DNA of 64,000 nt from Ceratodon purpureus (taxonomy: Eukaryota; Streptophyta; Bryopsida; Pseudoditrichales; Ditrichaceae): contig CM026426.1 of NCBI GenBank assembly GCA_014871385.1, forward strand, positions 56,353,375-56,417,374, in the 5' to 3' direction. The notes beneath the pieces were generated by a model that saw only the letters and a program-made list of their open reading frames with translations, searched no databases and was not told where the DNA came from. This document shows, piece after piece, positions 48,871-60,795 of the stretch (position 1 is the first letter of the stretch; each line of letters starts with the position of its first letter). The translations under genes and the position numbers were made by a program.

Positions 48871-49968
48871 TCATCCAACAGGGCTCTGGGTTTGTCTTGT
48901 ACAGATCTTATCTCCCAGCTAGTGTTCAACGAGGAAGCATACTTTTTGTGGTGGAGTAGTTAGGGCTTTTTGACGTAGTGAGTGAATAAATTCTGAAGAG
49001 AGCAGGACATTACATAGAGTAGACTACCGTGACCTAATGTAAATTTCAACATTCATGAATGTAACTGGACTTGTTCTTACTTGAACTGTTAATTTTGTAC
49101 TTACATTGATTCTTATTGAATTTAACAAGTTGATTGAAGAGCTAGATAGCTAGTATAGAAATGCTTATTCTGGTGCAAAAGCTTGAGTAGTGCAAAACAT
49201 GATCCCAGCAATGGAGAACCACCAAAAAAGTAGTTCTAGGCCATGATAAATATGTGCTTATAATCTCATAATTCTTCTTAAACATTGTTCCTAAATTGTA
49301 ACAATTATGCCACAATAGCGTATGCATAAGATGACAAAGAGATTAAAATAATGTTCACAACTTGTGCTTATTATGCGGCAATAGGGTTAATACAAGATGA
49401 CAAATACATAGAAAAAAGCTTCAACCTCGTCTTCATACTATTTCAAATTAGAAACAGAACGGCGTTTGAAATGATTAGAGAAGACTCTTGGTATGCAATA
49501 CGACCATAAACGAATCGCGACACAATCATTGATATTGTATTTGCAAACATAACATAAAATGTTTCAATTTCGCAGGCAAATCAGCAAATTTACATTTCAC
49601 TTTCAACGCAACTGTGTCTCTGTAACACAAAATACTGATTAAAAATTGTTTCATATAAGCTAAATTTCAGATTAAAAACAATTAGAACTCTTCCAAGCAC
49701 GAAACAAATCTGCGTCAAACACGTGTTCAGACTGAGCTAATTCCATCGTACCGTCAAGTAAATTTGTATCAGAAACGTCATAAACATGTATATATCAATT
49801 TTTTATGACGTTTTTTTGTAGACATGTTTATGACGTTTTTGATTCATACTATAAACGGATTTGTATTTATAATAAGACGTATTTCAACGTCCAGGCTTTT
49901 TCTTATCGTTTTAGAACCGTCATAAAAATGTTTTAAAGGTGTATGAGTTTGCACAATCTGTACTAGTG
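48871..49968. other. Right subterminal region of the inner CACTA
   Basis: AT-rich and non-coding. The last 200 bp hold repeated ATGACGTTTTT-type motifs in both orientations, matching those at 21240-21350, and end CTGTACTAGTG at 49968. These are the expected transposase-binding repeats. Confidence 0.65.
49958..49968 (-). repeat. Right terminal inverted repeat of inner CACTA
   Basis: On the minus strand it reads CACTAGTACAG. It is followed outward by GAT (49969-49971), which duplicates the GAT at 21225-21227. Confidence 0.8.
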
Positions 49969-50410
49969 GATATTGTATTGTCGCGTGAGTTTTCCGAAAT
50001 GGTTTTGTCCCAGGCATACATTGCACGGGCACGATCTGTGTGTCTTTCCCCGCCGCTCCGCAACAGCTCTCTCTCGTGATTCCAGCTTCAGATCTCTCGC
50101 TCTAATCCTCGCTTCACTGCCTATTGGAAGTCGAACGTCCATACCTCTACTCTAACATGGAGCGTACTCACATAATGATCCCCTGGTTGGCGCTGAAGGG
50201 TCACCTGTTTACAAAGATAAAGAGAACTAGACTGAGGAAAAAACGAAGTATAACACACCCTCCGTATCCGTCATAGTTGCCACCACACCGTCACCCAATC
50301 CACTCCCTACCCACTCCCCTGCGAATGCAAACCCCAGCAAACTAATCTGAGCAGAACAGGCCACCACTAACGGAGCTGTTGTCAAGCACTACTGTCCTTA
50401 CAGGAGCCGA

Positions 50411-50698
50411 ATGTTAACTTTGGTGCGGGACCGCGGTAATGCAATCCAGATGCAGTCACTCAGAAACTGGGTTCCGCAAGATGAAGACGTCACAGCGTGG
50501 GCGGACTACAACAGGCAGTGCTCTTTTGGTTTACCTCATGATAATGAGGAAGGGGCCCTTTGCAGTGTGTGTTTTGCAGTTCTGAATGATTGCAGCACTC
50601 GAATGGCAATCGAGTTCCCCCCTGTTTCTCCCGTTCTCAAAGGCAATTATTGCAGATTTGAATTAAAATTCCTCACAAGAACATTATGGCACTATTAA
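50411..50698 (+). CDS. Small hypothetical protein, 95 residues
   Basis: An open frame starts MLTLVRDRGNAIQMQSLRNW just after an acceptor-like CTTACAG. It includes DEDVTAWADYNRQCSFGLPH and a Cys pair. No known domain was recognised. It lies between the inner CACTA and the candidate outer CACTA end, so it may be transposon-borne, or may be chance. Confidence 0.25.
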   Translation: MLTLVRDRGNAIQMQSLRNWVPQDEDVTAWADYNRQCSFGLPHDNEEGALCSVCFAVLNDCSTRMAIEFPPVSPVLKGNYCRFELKFLTRTLWHY

Positions 50699-50911
50699 TC
50701 TGATGATTGCAATTTTTTTGGATTGGTGGTGACTGGTACATTGGCATTAGCGGTAAGCAATAAGCTGTCTACAATGGAGGATTCGCAATGCATGATCACT
50801 GCCTAATCACTCTTTCCAAAGGACGCATTGCTAACTGTTACACGGGTCTAACCTAGGAAGCATAACCTATGCTCGCTGCAATGTTTCAGGTATTTCTAAT
50901 CCGTTTTGTCC

Positions 50912-51486
50912 TCACGCCATGAAATTGTTGAAGATCATTCCGTAGAGCCTACTCCAGAGTGGTGGGAATTCAGCCCAAGGCAATCCCTGGAGTTCGCCAA
51001 CCCGCATAAGCAGCAGAGTCGTTAGAACTGACGCGTTCACCTCTGCCACATGTACGTGATAAGGTATTGGCATGCCGAAGTGCTCTGGTCCGAACTGGAA
51101 GACGTCTTCGAGAGACGGCATGTAGTACCAGGGATCACCTGTTTCCTCTTCTGCAGTGGTAAACCTAACCATGGGAGATGATTTGGTAGACGTTCTTCCA
51201 AAGCGCTGTTTACCACTATCCTCCTTCTCTGCTTGGCATTTCACCATGTCACCCTTGTGGAGATGAACAACTGTCGATTAGGATGAAACGAACTCAAACC
51301 AGGAGTCCGAGCTTCGATCGACAACGCTGTGGGCGATCGCGGCAGCCGTCGTGTTCCTCCCAGGAGTCCGCTAATACCTTGGGTCCTGGTGTCAACGCTC
51401 TCTCTGTGGGTGGGATAATGGAACTTACAGGAAGCCAGAATTGAATTTATGTACCTGAAGAATCTGCCGCTGTTTGTTTTATCCAT
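50912..51486 (-). CDS. Hypothetical minus-strand gene, probably two exons
   Basis: A short first exon starting MDKTNSGRFF (51486 to about 51455) ends in a donor-like CAG|GTACAT. A 111-residue open frame (51247-50912) reads EEETGDPWYYMPSLEDVFQF and EFPPLWSRLYGMIFNNFMA. Composition looks coding, but the joining of the exons is not settled and no family was recognised. It could belong to the outer transposon. Confidence 0.3.
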
Positions 51487-52056
51487 ATTATAGGAGGTTC
51501 ATAGTTCAGAAATTGCCTATTCCCGTGAGTGGAGAACGTCTGAGAATGACTAGTTTGTAATGGCGGCTCTGATCGAATTAATGCAACAATGTATGCGGCT
51601 CGTGTAAGTGGACAAATAGTTCCCCAAATTAGTCTCTTGCCAGTCCATATTCATCGTGTTGGTATCTTTTTTGCAGTTGGCAAGCCTCGGCCTTTTCAGT
51701 GAAACCAAATCTAATTTACGAAGACGTTAAAATGATATACATTTAGGATTTTTCTAAGCTGTTAATATCCGATTTCTGGATTCTGTCTAACCAGATGTAA
51801 TGACTCGGACGTGTTGTCAGGCTTTCTTAGAGGAATGCGGAGACAAACAATAAGGCGGCCACGACTGCGTTGATGTGTTAAATTCTTTTTGGCCAAGGTT
51901 TAGGACTGTGGGATATCGTTTTATCTTAGTCTGCACAACTTTCAGGCTCTACCCTAATCCCGCCCGCCATCACAGAAATCTTAGTTTCGTAGACTCTGGT
52001 CTCCCTACTTACGTGTTCCTTTCACCAATCTTCAATTCACTGATTTAGCTGCCTGC
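51487..52056. other. No gene seen
   Basis: Nothing supportable on either strand. Confidence 0.35.
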
Positions 52057-52431
52057 ATGGAATTCGCTTATCATGTTAGGGGATCTAGGGAATTATCACC
52101 GACGTTTAGCACTTCAGATGACTCCTCCTCTTCAGTCACAGACTCTACGGATTCTAACTTCTCACTAGTACAAGAGAGACTTCCATCCCCGTTTCGTTTT
52201 CGGCCTCAGAAGAAGAGCTCCATGGCCTCTCAGTACATTTAACATAACGTGGACCTGGCGCGACAGAGACTCCAAATCTGGGAGTTCAAAAAACGTAGAC
52301 AGACGACAATCGTCAGTACTCTGGCCGACAATCTGGAGAAGGCAGAGAAAAAGCACGCAGAAGTAACTGACCAGCTGAACATGACACTAGACCGTCTTAA
52401 GGCCATCTCTGATCTTCTCCGACAGCTGTAG
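52057..52431 (+). pseudogene. Ser-rich plus coiled-coil ORF with one stop
   Basis: One frame runs from the ATG at 52057 to 52431, interrupted once by TAA at 52240-52242. The N-terminal half is Ser/Asp-rich (SDDSSSSVTDSTDSNF). The C-terminal half is a coiled coil (ADNLEKAEKKHAEVTDQLNM). The build is similar to the coiled-coil pseudogene at 9121-10717, which lies at the other side of the same nested block, but I see no direct alignment. Confidence 0.3.
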
Positions 52432-53247
52432 TGGACGTTGCATTAACAAGGTTAGGAATCCTTTTGACATGGATTCGGGGTACAAAACTTAGAAATTGTA
52501 TTCAGATGGGATGGCACAGAACTTCCAAGGTGATCCTTGTATAATTTTTCAGACTCTTGGTGTACACTGATTTGTAAATATCCTTGTCTGTTGGGAGAAT
52601 TAAGATATCCGCGAGAAGTAGCCGGCAGCTGAACTGCGTACTTAGGCTTTCATGTTTGTAAATTGTCATCTTTTGGAAAAAAAATCAATGTTGAACTACA
52701 TCTACATACTCCGGCACAGACCAGTTCACGTCGTTGCATGACATGAGCGAATATCCGGGGCAGAGCGAATGGATAATTTTCGCCTCCAATCCATCCGATC
52801 AGTCGAAGTCCACCTGGACAAACACCCGGCTGCACCGAACAGGGTATCTGCAAACTCACTGTGGCAATTGGGAAAGCCGGATTCACCCTAGTGGAAATCG
52901 CCCCCCGTAGGAACAATGAATCGAAGCAATTGAATTACATGGCTATGGATGAAGCCATCCTCGCGTCCATGGCCACCTGGCGTGGTAAACGGCCGGGGTA
53001 ATCCGTACCTTGGAAATGACTTCCGCAGTGGGAAAACGGTTCGCCTTTAAATAACGGACAACATCATTGGTCGCCGTTTCGAGGAGGAATAGTGCACTAG
53101 AATTTCTCGCACTGTATCTCCTTCGCAATGTGGAATACACCAAAAAAACATTTCAACCAATAGGAACTCAAGACCATTTTAGGATAAACACCAATCTGTT
53201 GATTAGGTGTAATGGGCTGGTGTAGTTAGCATGCATTTCTACTAGTG
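52432..53247. other. Non-coding stretch ending in a CACTA-type terminus
   Basis: No gene. The last bases, GCATTTCTACTAGTG, read on the minus strand as CACTAGTAGAAATGC, a typical plant CACTA end. Confidence 0.45.
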
Positions 53248-55951
53248 GGAAGCTAGAGAACGCCAAGATGGGGACTCTAATTACAAGACTTGAACTTTAC
53301 TTCGAGAAAGTTCTGAACTGCTGTTTTAAAATTAATATTTTGAGTATTTGAATTCTTTCTCAAGACAAGAATTCTGAATAGTTTTTGAGAAGTGGAGATA
53401 TCTTGGAGTTTTTTGACAAAGTTTCCAATGCAAAATCATACCTGTTGCATGATTCACCGTAGACTTTGGTGTCATCGAAATGTAGTCTCCCGCCACATCT
53501 CGAAGTAAAGTCCAGTTAACACTGAAATTCACCTTCTTGGCATGGTTTCGTCAATTACATTTCTTCTCTCCGGCATTCCATTGCTTTTTTGCAGAATGCC
53601 TCGGAACAATGTAGCTAAAGCACAATTTGCATTCTAGGTAAGTATTGAGTAGTTATTTACCAGCTCAAGCAAAGCGAGGAAAGGCAGGGGACGAGCAATT
53701 CCATGGCTACCAAGAGAGTGGATAATCAAGAGGTAAATGTAGACAGAGAAATCGTACACTCACAGGAGCATTGTAAAGCGAAACTCAGTCCAAGCAAGAC
53801 TGGAGGTTGCTATCTCGCGCAGGGTTGAAGGAGATGCTCCACTTCCGGAGAGCGACAGCCCTAGCCCAAAACATCTTCCTTGACAACGACCAACAAAACA
53901 TGCATCAAATGTTTGATGCTCGAGTTGTAAGTAATTCTTAACACGAGAAATTCACTCTGTAAATTCTGTATTCATTTATGAGATGAGATAAGAGATTTGA
54001 GATGTTAAACTTTTCAAGGATTACTAGGCTTTATATCACGTTTGCAATGGAGGCAACAACTTCCATTAACACTACCGCATATCCTCAAATGAAAATGAAG
54101 TAACGAAAAATAACTCATTCAACCTTGCACCATCTATTATAGATGTTTCTAGACACCGCAAGCATTACCGAACTACCTAAGAAATTGTGCATGGTATGTA
54201 CAGGAAGTCCAAGCACATTGCGTGTTTTGCAAGTTACAGTAGAGGAAGTGAGTATACAAAGTATAGTCACCTACGAGTACTGTATCAATCGGAAGACACT
54301 TGATGATTTCTAGGCAGAGCAGACACACAATGTAATTCGTTATGTTTGTTCCAGTAATAACGCATTTGTTTTGGAGTTATATACGTGTTTTTGTTGCTTG
54401 TTTTCGTTGCTTGTTTTCATGTCGTCTCGCTCCTAGACAGGTCTGTGTGGGTATTCGCGGGGGTGTCGTCGGAGATAGAACATCGAGAAGGTTTTCAGTG
54501 TATCACAACGTCTATAAATACTGTTGCAGTGGTCAATCCGGCGGCTTCCAGTGGCGTGGCATTTTCCTGCTCACATCTTGCGTTTTTACTCTGTGTTGTC
54601 ATCCAATAATGAAACTTGCTCGGCTTAAAGGGAGATATGAATAGGTTTCATCTTTCAACAATAATTTTTTTGGTTGTTTAGTCTCCGTATGCTTTTCTGT
54701 CTTGCTACACCGTTTTGTTAGAGTTCTGAAATTGTTTATTGTGACATTGGCGGCCAGACTGCCTTAAGCATTGTCCATGCAACCGACCTCCACGTCTGAT
54801 ATCTAAATATATGTTGACTTGAAGTAAGATATGCCTTGATTAAGGTTTCTTCTTCTTTGTTTGATCAGATTTAGTGACGACCTCGGGACTCTGTAGTTCG
54901 TTAGACATACAATAGTTGGTACGATGGAAATCTGGTCTTGGAGGTTTTGTAATTTCTGCCATGGCTAAGTATGTGCGAGTACTTCTGCTTTTATATACCT
55001 TGTGAGTTTGCAGTTCTTTCAATCACTTGGATGTTGTTAATTTCTTAATCAGTAGGCTGGAGTTGTGAGCAATTTTTGAAAAGAACTCAATTGTTGATAT
55101 GGAGGTTGGACTCGAATTAATATAACATTTGTAGATTGCAAATGAGTACATGGAGCAATATTGCCTAGACTGTTTCAATTCATTATTTTTGTAAATTGTA
55201 TATCTTGACACGGAAGATGTGAAGTTGTGAATTAGCCCATGGCTTACTCATAGGTTATATTTCAATTTGTTGAAGCTTAGTGCACACAATTCTGTCAATC
55301 AGTTCATGCTCATATGGAATACTTTGGATCGAATGAACTTTGTTCTATGATTTGTTTCTTCTATGCAGATTGAGAATTGAGATCTGAAACCTGCCGATGA
55401 AGCCGAAAAAGCCCAATCCTCAAGGCCCACGTTTGTCACGCAGCTAATTACGCCATATTCGGTGTCAGTGTGAAGAATCAGCTGTGACTGTGGTGGACGA
55501 TTCTAATCCTCTTTAGGTAAGACTTTTTATGTTTTTGAGTCTCCAAATACTCAAATACGGTTGAAAATAGGAAATACTAATTGTTTCACTATCTTGTTTG
55601 AAACCAACGACTTTCATAGGACTGAGAATCAATCAGAGTTAATAGAAACCAGTGATGAATATGATACGCGGTTATGGGTCAGAATGCACCCATGACAAGA
55701 CATTGCTTTATTGAAATGGGGGCGGTAATAATCATGTTTCACATGCATTGTCCATCTCATATGTCATGATGAATTCTCGTGTAGTCTTGTTAAGCTCAAA
55801 GGTTGTCAAGTCATGGCCGGCTTTTGCCTTCTTCTCTGTTTTGCTGTAAAATACCAATGTGAGTTGCAAAAGAGTGCTTATGTGTTTTGCAAAGTTGAAT
55901 GTGCGTCCTCATTCGGCGTGCTTAATGTAGTTGGTAGTTTGTACTGAGCAG
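53248..55951. other. Host intergenic DNA with possible exon scraps
   Basis: A short exon-like piece at about 53824-53928 (coding HFRRATALAQNIFLDNDQQN) sits between a plausible acceptor and a GTAAGT donor, and a non-coding exon-like stretch at about 55370-55515 ends in a GTAAGA donor. The latter may be the 5' exon of the gene that follows at 55952. A hydrophobic 74-codon frame at 54385-54609 is probably chance. Confidence 0.3.
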
Positions 55952-56027
55952 AGTTCTTGCATTATGGATATAGAATAAGGTTGCCTGCTAGCTTGGATGT
56001 CAGTCGTGTTCTTCAATCGGAACGCGA

Positions 56028-56165
56028 TGTTGACAATAAAGGGAATTAGCTCTTCTATTTTTAGCTAACCCTAAAATCCTCCGCCGCTGCTCCTCGGCAC
56101 TCTGTACAAATACTCACTCTATCAATGTAGAAGCTCTCTTCAGAGCTCACTCTCTTTTATCAACA
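56028..56165 (+). repeat. 5' LTR of Copia element
   Basis: 138 bp, TGTTGACAATAAAGG...TTTTATCAACA. Very short for a plant Copia LTR. It matches 61146-61283 except for G/C at the position in ATCAATGTA(G/C)AAGC. Confidence 0.93.
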
Positions 56166-56179
56166 TGGTATCAAAGCTC
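56166..56179 (+). other. Primer-binding site, initiator tRNA-Met (Copia)
   Basis: TGGTATCAAAGCTC directly abuts the 5' LTR. It is the usual Copia site complementary to initiator tRNA-Met (TGGTATCAGAGC), with one change. Confidence 0.9.
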
Positions 56180-56234
56180 ATCTGGTAAAACAGATTCCTA
56201 CGACTCTCTATTCCTTATCTAGCTTTCTCTCAGG

Positions 56235-57992
56235 ATGGATTCAAGTCTTAGGGATTTATCCGACTCTGCTAAGCTAGATGGACAGGGGAATTATCTGTTG
56301 TGGAGATATAGGACCAAGATGGTCCTAATGCAAGAGAATTTATGGAGGTTTATAGAAATACCTTCTACTGTCTCCACGCCCACCACAAGCAGCTCCACTG
56401 CTACTTCGGAGGCGACTACAACCTCCGTCACAGGTGCTACATCAACAGGAGCAGGAGCACCTGCAACCGTCAACACGACATCACCTCCACCCACCGATGA
56501 TGTAGCTAGCAAGATTCGTGCCTGCAGAATCATCGTGGCCACAGTTAAGGACCACATTATTCTTCACATTTTGCATTTGACAGATCCATTAGTTATTTGG
56601 AACAAGCTTAAGCAGATGTATGATATACAATCTCCCTCACGTCGTTTAGCACTGAAGGAGAGATTGCACTCACTACAGATGTCAGAGGGTAAAACTTTAG
56701 ACTCTCACCTCCAGGATGTCAATTCCATAGTTACACAACTTGCAAGCCTAGGTGTGACAATCCAAGACGAAGACTTGGTTGACCAGGTTTTAGCAAGCTT
56801 ACCGAGGAGCTGGAGTACCTTTTGGGCAATCCAGTAGAGCCGGGACAGAAGCCCATCGTTCTCGGAACTCCAGGGCTCTATGCTGCATGAGGAGAGTTCT
56901 CGGAACACCCGTGATTCAGAAGATGTATTGTACGCCCAGAGGAAGTACTGCCAGCACAGGTTCTCCTCAATCCGCGATGGCCAAGAAGGGCGAACTACCG
57001 GCAGAGGCGGTAGAGGCCGTGGCAGAAGCTTCTCAATTCCTCGCACCTGCAAGGGATGCGGTAGCACAACTCACACCGAGTTAGATTGTGAGGCTACAAA
57101 AATTCAACGACAGATTCGGGATCTTCAAGTACAGCTTTCACGCATGAAGATGAACCAGTCCACTTCCTATGCTACCATAGAAAGCTTACCTGGTGAAGAA
57201 TCCGAGGAGGATGAGCAAGCAGCGCTCAATGCGTGTATGACAGCTTTTACTTCAGAAGAGGAGCCCTGGTTCCTTGACTCAGGAGCAAGCTCCCATGTCA
57301 CTGAAAATCCTAATCTTCTTACAGATGTTTCTCACTCGTCCATTTCTAGCATCCGCACGGCCGCTAGTCAAGTCCTTCCTGTACAACACAAGGGCAATGT
57401 TAGTTTCTTGGACAATGAAGTAAAGATTGTATCCGATATTCTCTATGTACCGGGTGTAAAGACCAATCTACTCTCCGTCGGAAGATTTGCAGACTTAGGA
57501 CATAGTATCTTGTTCAATTCAAACAAATGCATTATTTATGACTCTCAATTTCCGACCAAAGTTTTCCTAATAGCTGACCGAGACCCACGAACTAAGTTGT
57601 ACCGCCTACGAGCTGCACCGATCACTGCTTCCACACCCATCCTATCTGCGACTCAATCAAGAAAAGTTTCTCTTGAAACTACTGAGTTATGGCATAAAAG
57701 GTTGGCTCATGCCAATCACCAAAATCTTTACCATCTCACAAATCGTGGCTTGGTAAATGGAGTTCCTAAACTCCCTTACCTGAAACAGCACTGCACCAGC
57801 TGCATCTTGGGCAAGTCTCATCGACAACCCTTCCCCAAATTACGCTCCACCTTTACAACAACACCACTCGAGCTGATTCATAGCGATCTCTGCGGTCCCT
57901 TGAACACTCCCACTACAACTCACTGTAAGTACATTCTAACTTTTATTGATGATTTTTCCCGAAAAAACCTGGATTTATTTCTTACAGAATAA
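56235..57992 (+). pseudogene. Copia gag, protease and start of integrase (one stop, then frameshift)
   Basis: The frame opens MDSSLRDLSDSAKLDGQGNY with the Copia gag N-terminal block (KLDG.NY..W). A Thr/Ser-rich insert lies at about residues 45-85, then the gag block DPLVIWNKLKQMYDIQSPSR. A TAG at 56835-56837 interrupts it. The same frame goes on to the zinc knuckle CKGCGSTTHTELDC, protease WFLDSGASSHVTEN, the pre-integrase block WHKRLAHANHQNLYHL and integrase HSDLCGP and FIDDFSR. The frame is lost at about 57965 in an A-run. Confidence 0.88.
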
Positions 57993-60795
57993 ATCACAGA
58001 CACTGAGCTATTTCATTCAATTTAAAAAGTTAATCGAAACTCCTACCCAGAAGATTCAGGGGCTACGTACCGATAGAGGGGGGGGGGGAATATCTCCTCT
58101 GACTTCATCGAATTCTGCGAAACAAACGGAATACATCATCAACTTACCTCAGGATATTCTCCACAACAGAATGGAATTGCGGAGAAGAAGAATCGGTACC
58201 TGCTGGAGGGAATTCGAAGTGTGGCGTCCGGTACCAGAATTCCACGATTTCTATGGGATGAGGGTAGCAAAAGCTGTCAACTATATTCAGAACCGACTTC
58301 CCTGTCGAGCCCTCAATCTGCAAACCCCAGAAGAAAAATATACAGGTCAGAAACCTAACATTTCTCATCTCCGTGTTCTCGGTTGCTTAGCCTTCTGCCA
58401 TATTCCTAAGGAAAAGAGAACTAAACTCGACCCAAAAGCTATACCTACTTTACTCGTAGGCTATGACGAGTCATCAAAGGCATACAGGTGTTATAATCCA
58501 GCTACCCGTAGAACTATAATCAGCCGGGATGTGACCTTTGAGGAGACACTATTCAGCTTAAGTCCTACACTCGAACCTTACATTCCCACGTTTCTAGATC
58601 CTTTGGTTACACAGACTCCAAGTACCCTAGAAACCCCTAACCTTCCAAAACCAAACTTGGAATCAACACAAATGGACTCACCTGATATTCACCTCCCATC
58701 CCCGCAGTCACCATCTCCTCCTTCTCTGCCGTCCTCACCTGTACATCAGCAAATCACAAGGTTAGAAAATCAGAGTATATCACCTCAGGTCCCAGAACCT
58801 CGCAGAAGCTCCAGGACCCGTGCTTCCAGCATTAAGCTAGGAGACTATTACATCTACCTCGCCCACGATTTTCCTGACTGCTGTGCCTTACAAGCTCACC
58901 CGGATACATCATCTATAAATTCAGAGGATCCATTAGAACATCCAGTGCCTTCCTTTTCCCAAGCTATTTCAGATCCTGAATGGTTAAAAGCCATGCAAAC
59001 TGAAATGAGCAGTATTCACAAAAACAAAACATGGAGGTTAGAAAACCTACCTCAGGGCATTAAGCCCATTAGCTGTCGTTGGGTGTTTACCTCGAAACCT
59101 GGTCCACCCAATCACCCACCAATTCGAAAAGCCCGCTTGGTAGTGCGTGGCTTTGAACAAAGGGCTCGACTTGATTACCAGGAGACGTTTGCTCCGGTAA
59201 TCAAGTGGGTAACAATCAGGACGACGGTAGCTCTTGCTGCATCAAACAAGTGGGACGTCCATCACATGGACGTCCGCACTGCATTCCTACATGGACTTCT
59301 AAAAGAAGATGTTTATATGACGCAGCCTCCCGGTTTTGAAGTACCTGGGCAAAACAGAAAAGTATGTTATCTCCTTAAATCCCTCTATGGTTTGAAACAG
59401 TCTCCGAGAGCCTCGTACGATAGAATAGACTCTGCTCTTAGAGAAGTAGGACTGAAACGCAGTTTGTATGATCCTAACCTATACTTTCTACACAAAAACC
59501 AGGAAATCCTACTCGTGATGCTATACGTCGACGACGTGTTTATTACTGGAAGCTGCCCTACTCTGATCCTATGGATTAAATCATTTCCTCATGACACATT
59601 CGATATGACTGACCTAGGCAAGGTTCAGAAATACTTAGGAGTCATATTCGAATATTTACCTCAAGGTATCCTGCTCCATCAAGCACAGTATGCTCTCTCT
59701 ATCCTTCGCGAGTTTCTCCTAAGCAACCTTACTCCTGTTAAAATCCCATTGCCTGCTGGTGAAATTCTATCCTCCGAAACCGGCACTCTCTCTGTAGATT
59801 CAACACACTACTCGCAATTAGTAGAAAAACTAATATTTCTCACAATAACTAGACCTGACATTACCTATGCTGTAAACCGCGTAGCCTCTTTCATGTCAAA
59901 ACCGCAGCAAAAACACCTAGACTCTGCTATCTACATACTTAGATACCTCCAACGTACAAGTGACTTAGGCCTCATGTACAATTACAATCGCCCTCTAGTT
60001 CTATCAGGACATAGAGACGTTGACTGGGGTTCGTGTCCAGAAACTAGAAAGAGCATTGGGGCCTACCTGTTTTGCGTCTCTGGCTCACCTATTTTCTGGC
60101 AGAGTAAGAAGCAGCTTACGATCTCTTGCTCCATTATAGAATCCGAATACCGAGCGCTCTCTGATGGTGTGCAAGAGGCAGTATGGTTATCGCGTCTTCT
60201 TAGTGAGATTCAGGTTCTCCCGCAGCGTAGAGTACATGTTTACCACAAAACAAGTCAAATTAGTGCAGATTTAGAACCCGCACTTCAGATTAGTTGCGAC
60301 AATCAATCAACAATACAGCTCGCAAAAAATCCGGTGTTCCATGCCAGAAGTAAACACATCGAGATACATCATCATTTCATCTGGGAAAGAGTGCTAGAGG
60401 GGGAAATCGACATCAAATTTACTAGCACCTTGCTTCAACCGGCTAACATTTTAACCAAGCCACTTGGAAGACAAAAATTCGAACAACATCATAGAACCCT
60501 GAACCTCTGTAGTCTAAACTCCCTCAAGGCAGAAACCCTAACCTCGCAGGTAGCGTTGAGCCTTGTCTACTGTTCCGAAAGAACGGAACTCGGCACCCCT
60601 GTACCGATCAACCTGGCTTCTACACTCCTCCCACGAGGAGAAAATCCCAGTTCTCCTACTTCTCCTAACTGCGTATACCTTCCGGAAAACCCTAGACTCC
60701 TTCCGATTGTAGAAACCCCAGCTTCTCTTATCCGCCATGGTACTCTCATCAGCAGAGATTCTTCGCAATCCTGCACAGCCATCACGATTTATTAA
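57946..60795 (+). pseudogene. Copia integrase C-part, reverse transcriptase and RNase H
   Basis: From the frameshift at about 57965 this frame is open for 949 codons, but between a run of about a dozen G (from 58078) and about 58245 it reads the wrong phase. The integrase catalytic Glu region is therefore lost, and two shifts compensate each other. After that: GYDESSKAYRCYNP, RT blocks WVFTSKPG, RLDYQETFAPV, MDVRTAFLHG, the catalytic LYVDDVFITG, KYLGVIFEY, and RNase H DWGSCPETRKSIGAYLF, SIIESEYRALSDG, and ending ANILTKPLGRQKF. RT and RNase H look intact, integrase does not. The last 85 codons overlap the antisense gene and are not Copia sequence. Confidence 0.9.

Larger units (their letters stand above)
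21228..49968. mobile_element. CACTA (En/Spm) element, 28.7 kb, carrying captured gene fragments and a nested Gypsy
   Basis: The left end reads CACTACTACAAGTG. The right end, on the minus strand, reads CACTAGTACAGATTG. Both are flanked by GAT (21225-21227 and 49969-49971), the 3-bp target duplication typical of CACTA elements. Both subterminal regions contain repeated (TAT)GACGTTTT motifs. Contents from left to right: a TNP2 gene (minus), an LTR element of 13.5 kb inserted at about 27732-41273, an allantoinase exon, a second transposase-like gene (plus), and importin-11-like and subtilase exons. Without the nested LTR element it would be about 15.2 kb, a normal size for a gene-capturing CACTA. 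Confidence 0.82.
8312..53247. mobile_element. Candidate outer CACTA element bounding the nested block
   Basis: The sequence at 8312 reads CACTAGTGGAAACGCA. The minus strand from 53247 reads CACTAGTAGAAATGCA. They differ at two transition sites in 16 positions, and both resemble the common plant CACTA end. Between them lies a TNP2-type transposase gene on the minus strand (19225-20954) that is not explained by the inner CACTA. The flanking triplets are CCA on the left and GGA on the right, so there is no matching 3-bp target duplication. The ends may belong to one much-interrupted element or to two relatives. Confidence 0.4.

Noticed and set aside
54342..54644. Hydrophobic ORFs as a small membrane protein
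   Set aside because: Two overlapping short frames of similar hydrophobicity, with no splice signals or family match. Probably T-rich chance.
60538..60795. C-terminal extension of Copia RNase H as a genuine env-like or accessory domain
   Set aside because: The opposite strand explains the sequence better: in-phase splice sites and a recognisable hybrid-binding-type domain.
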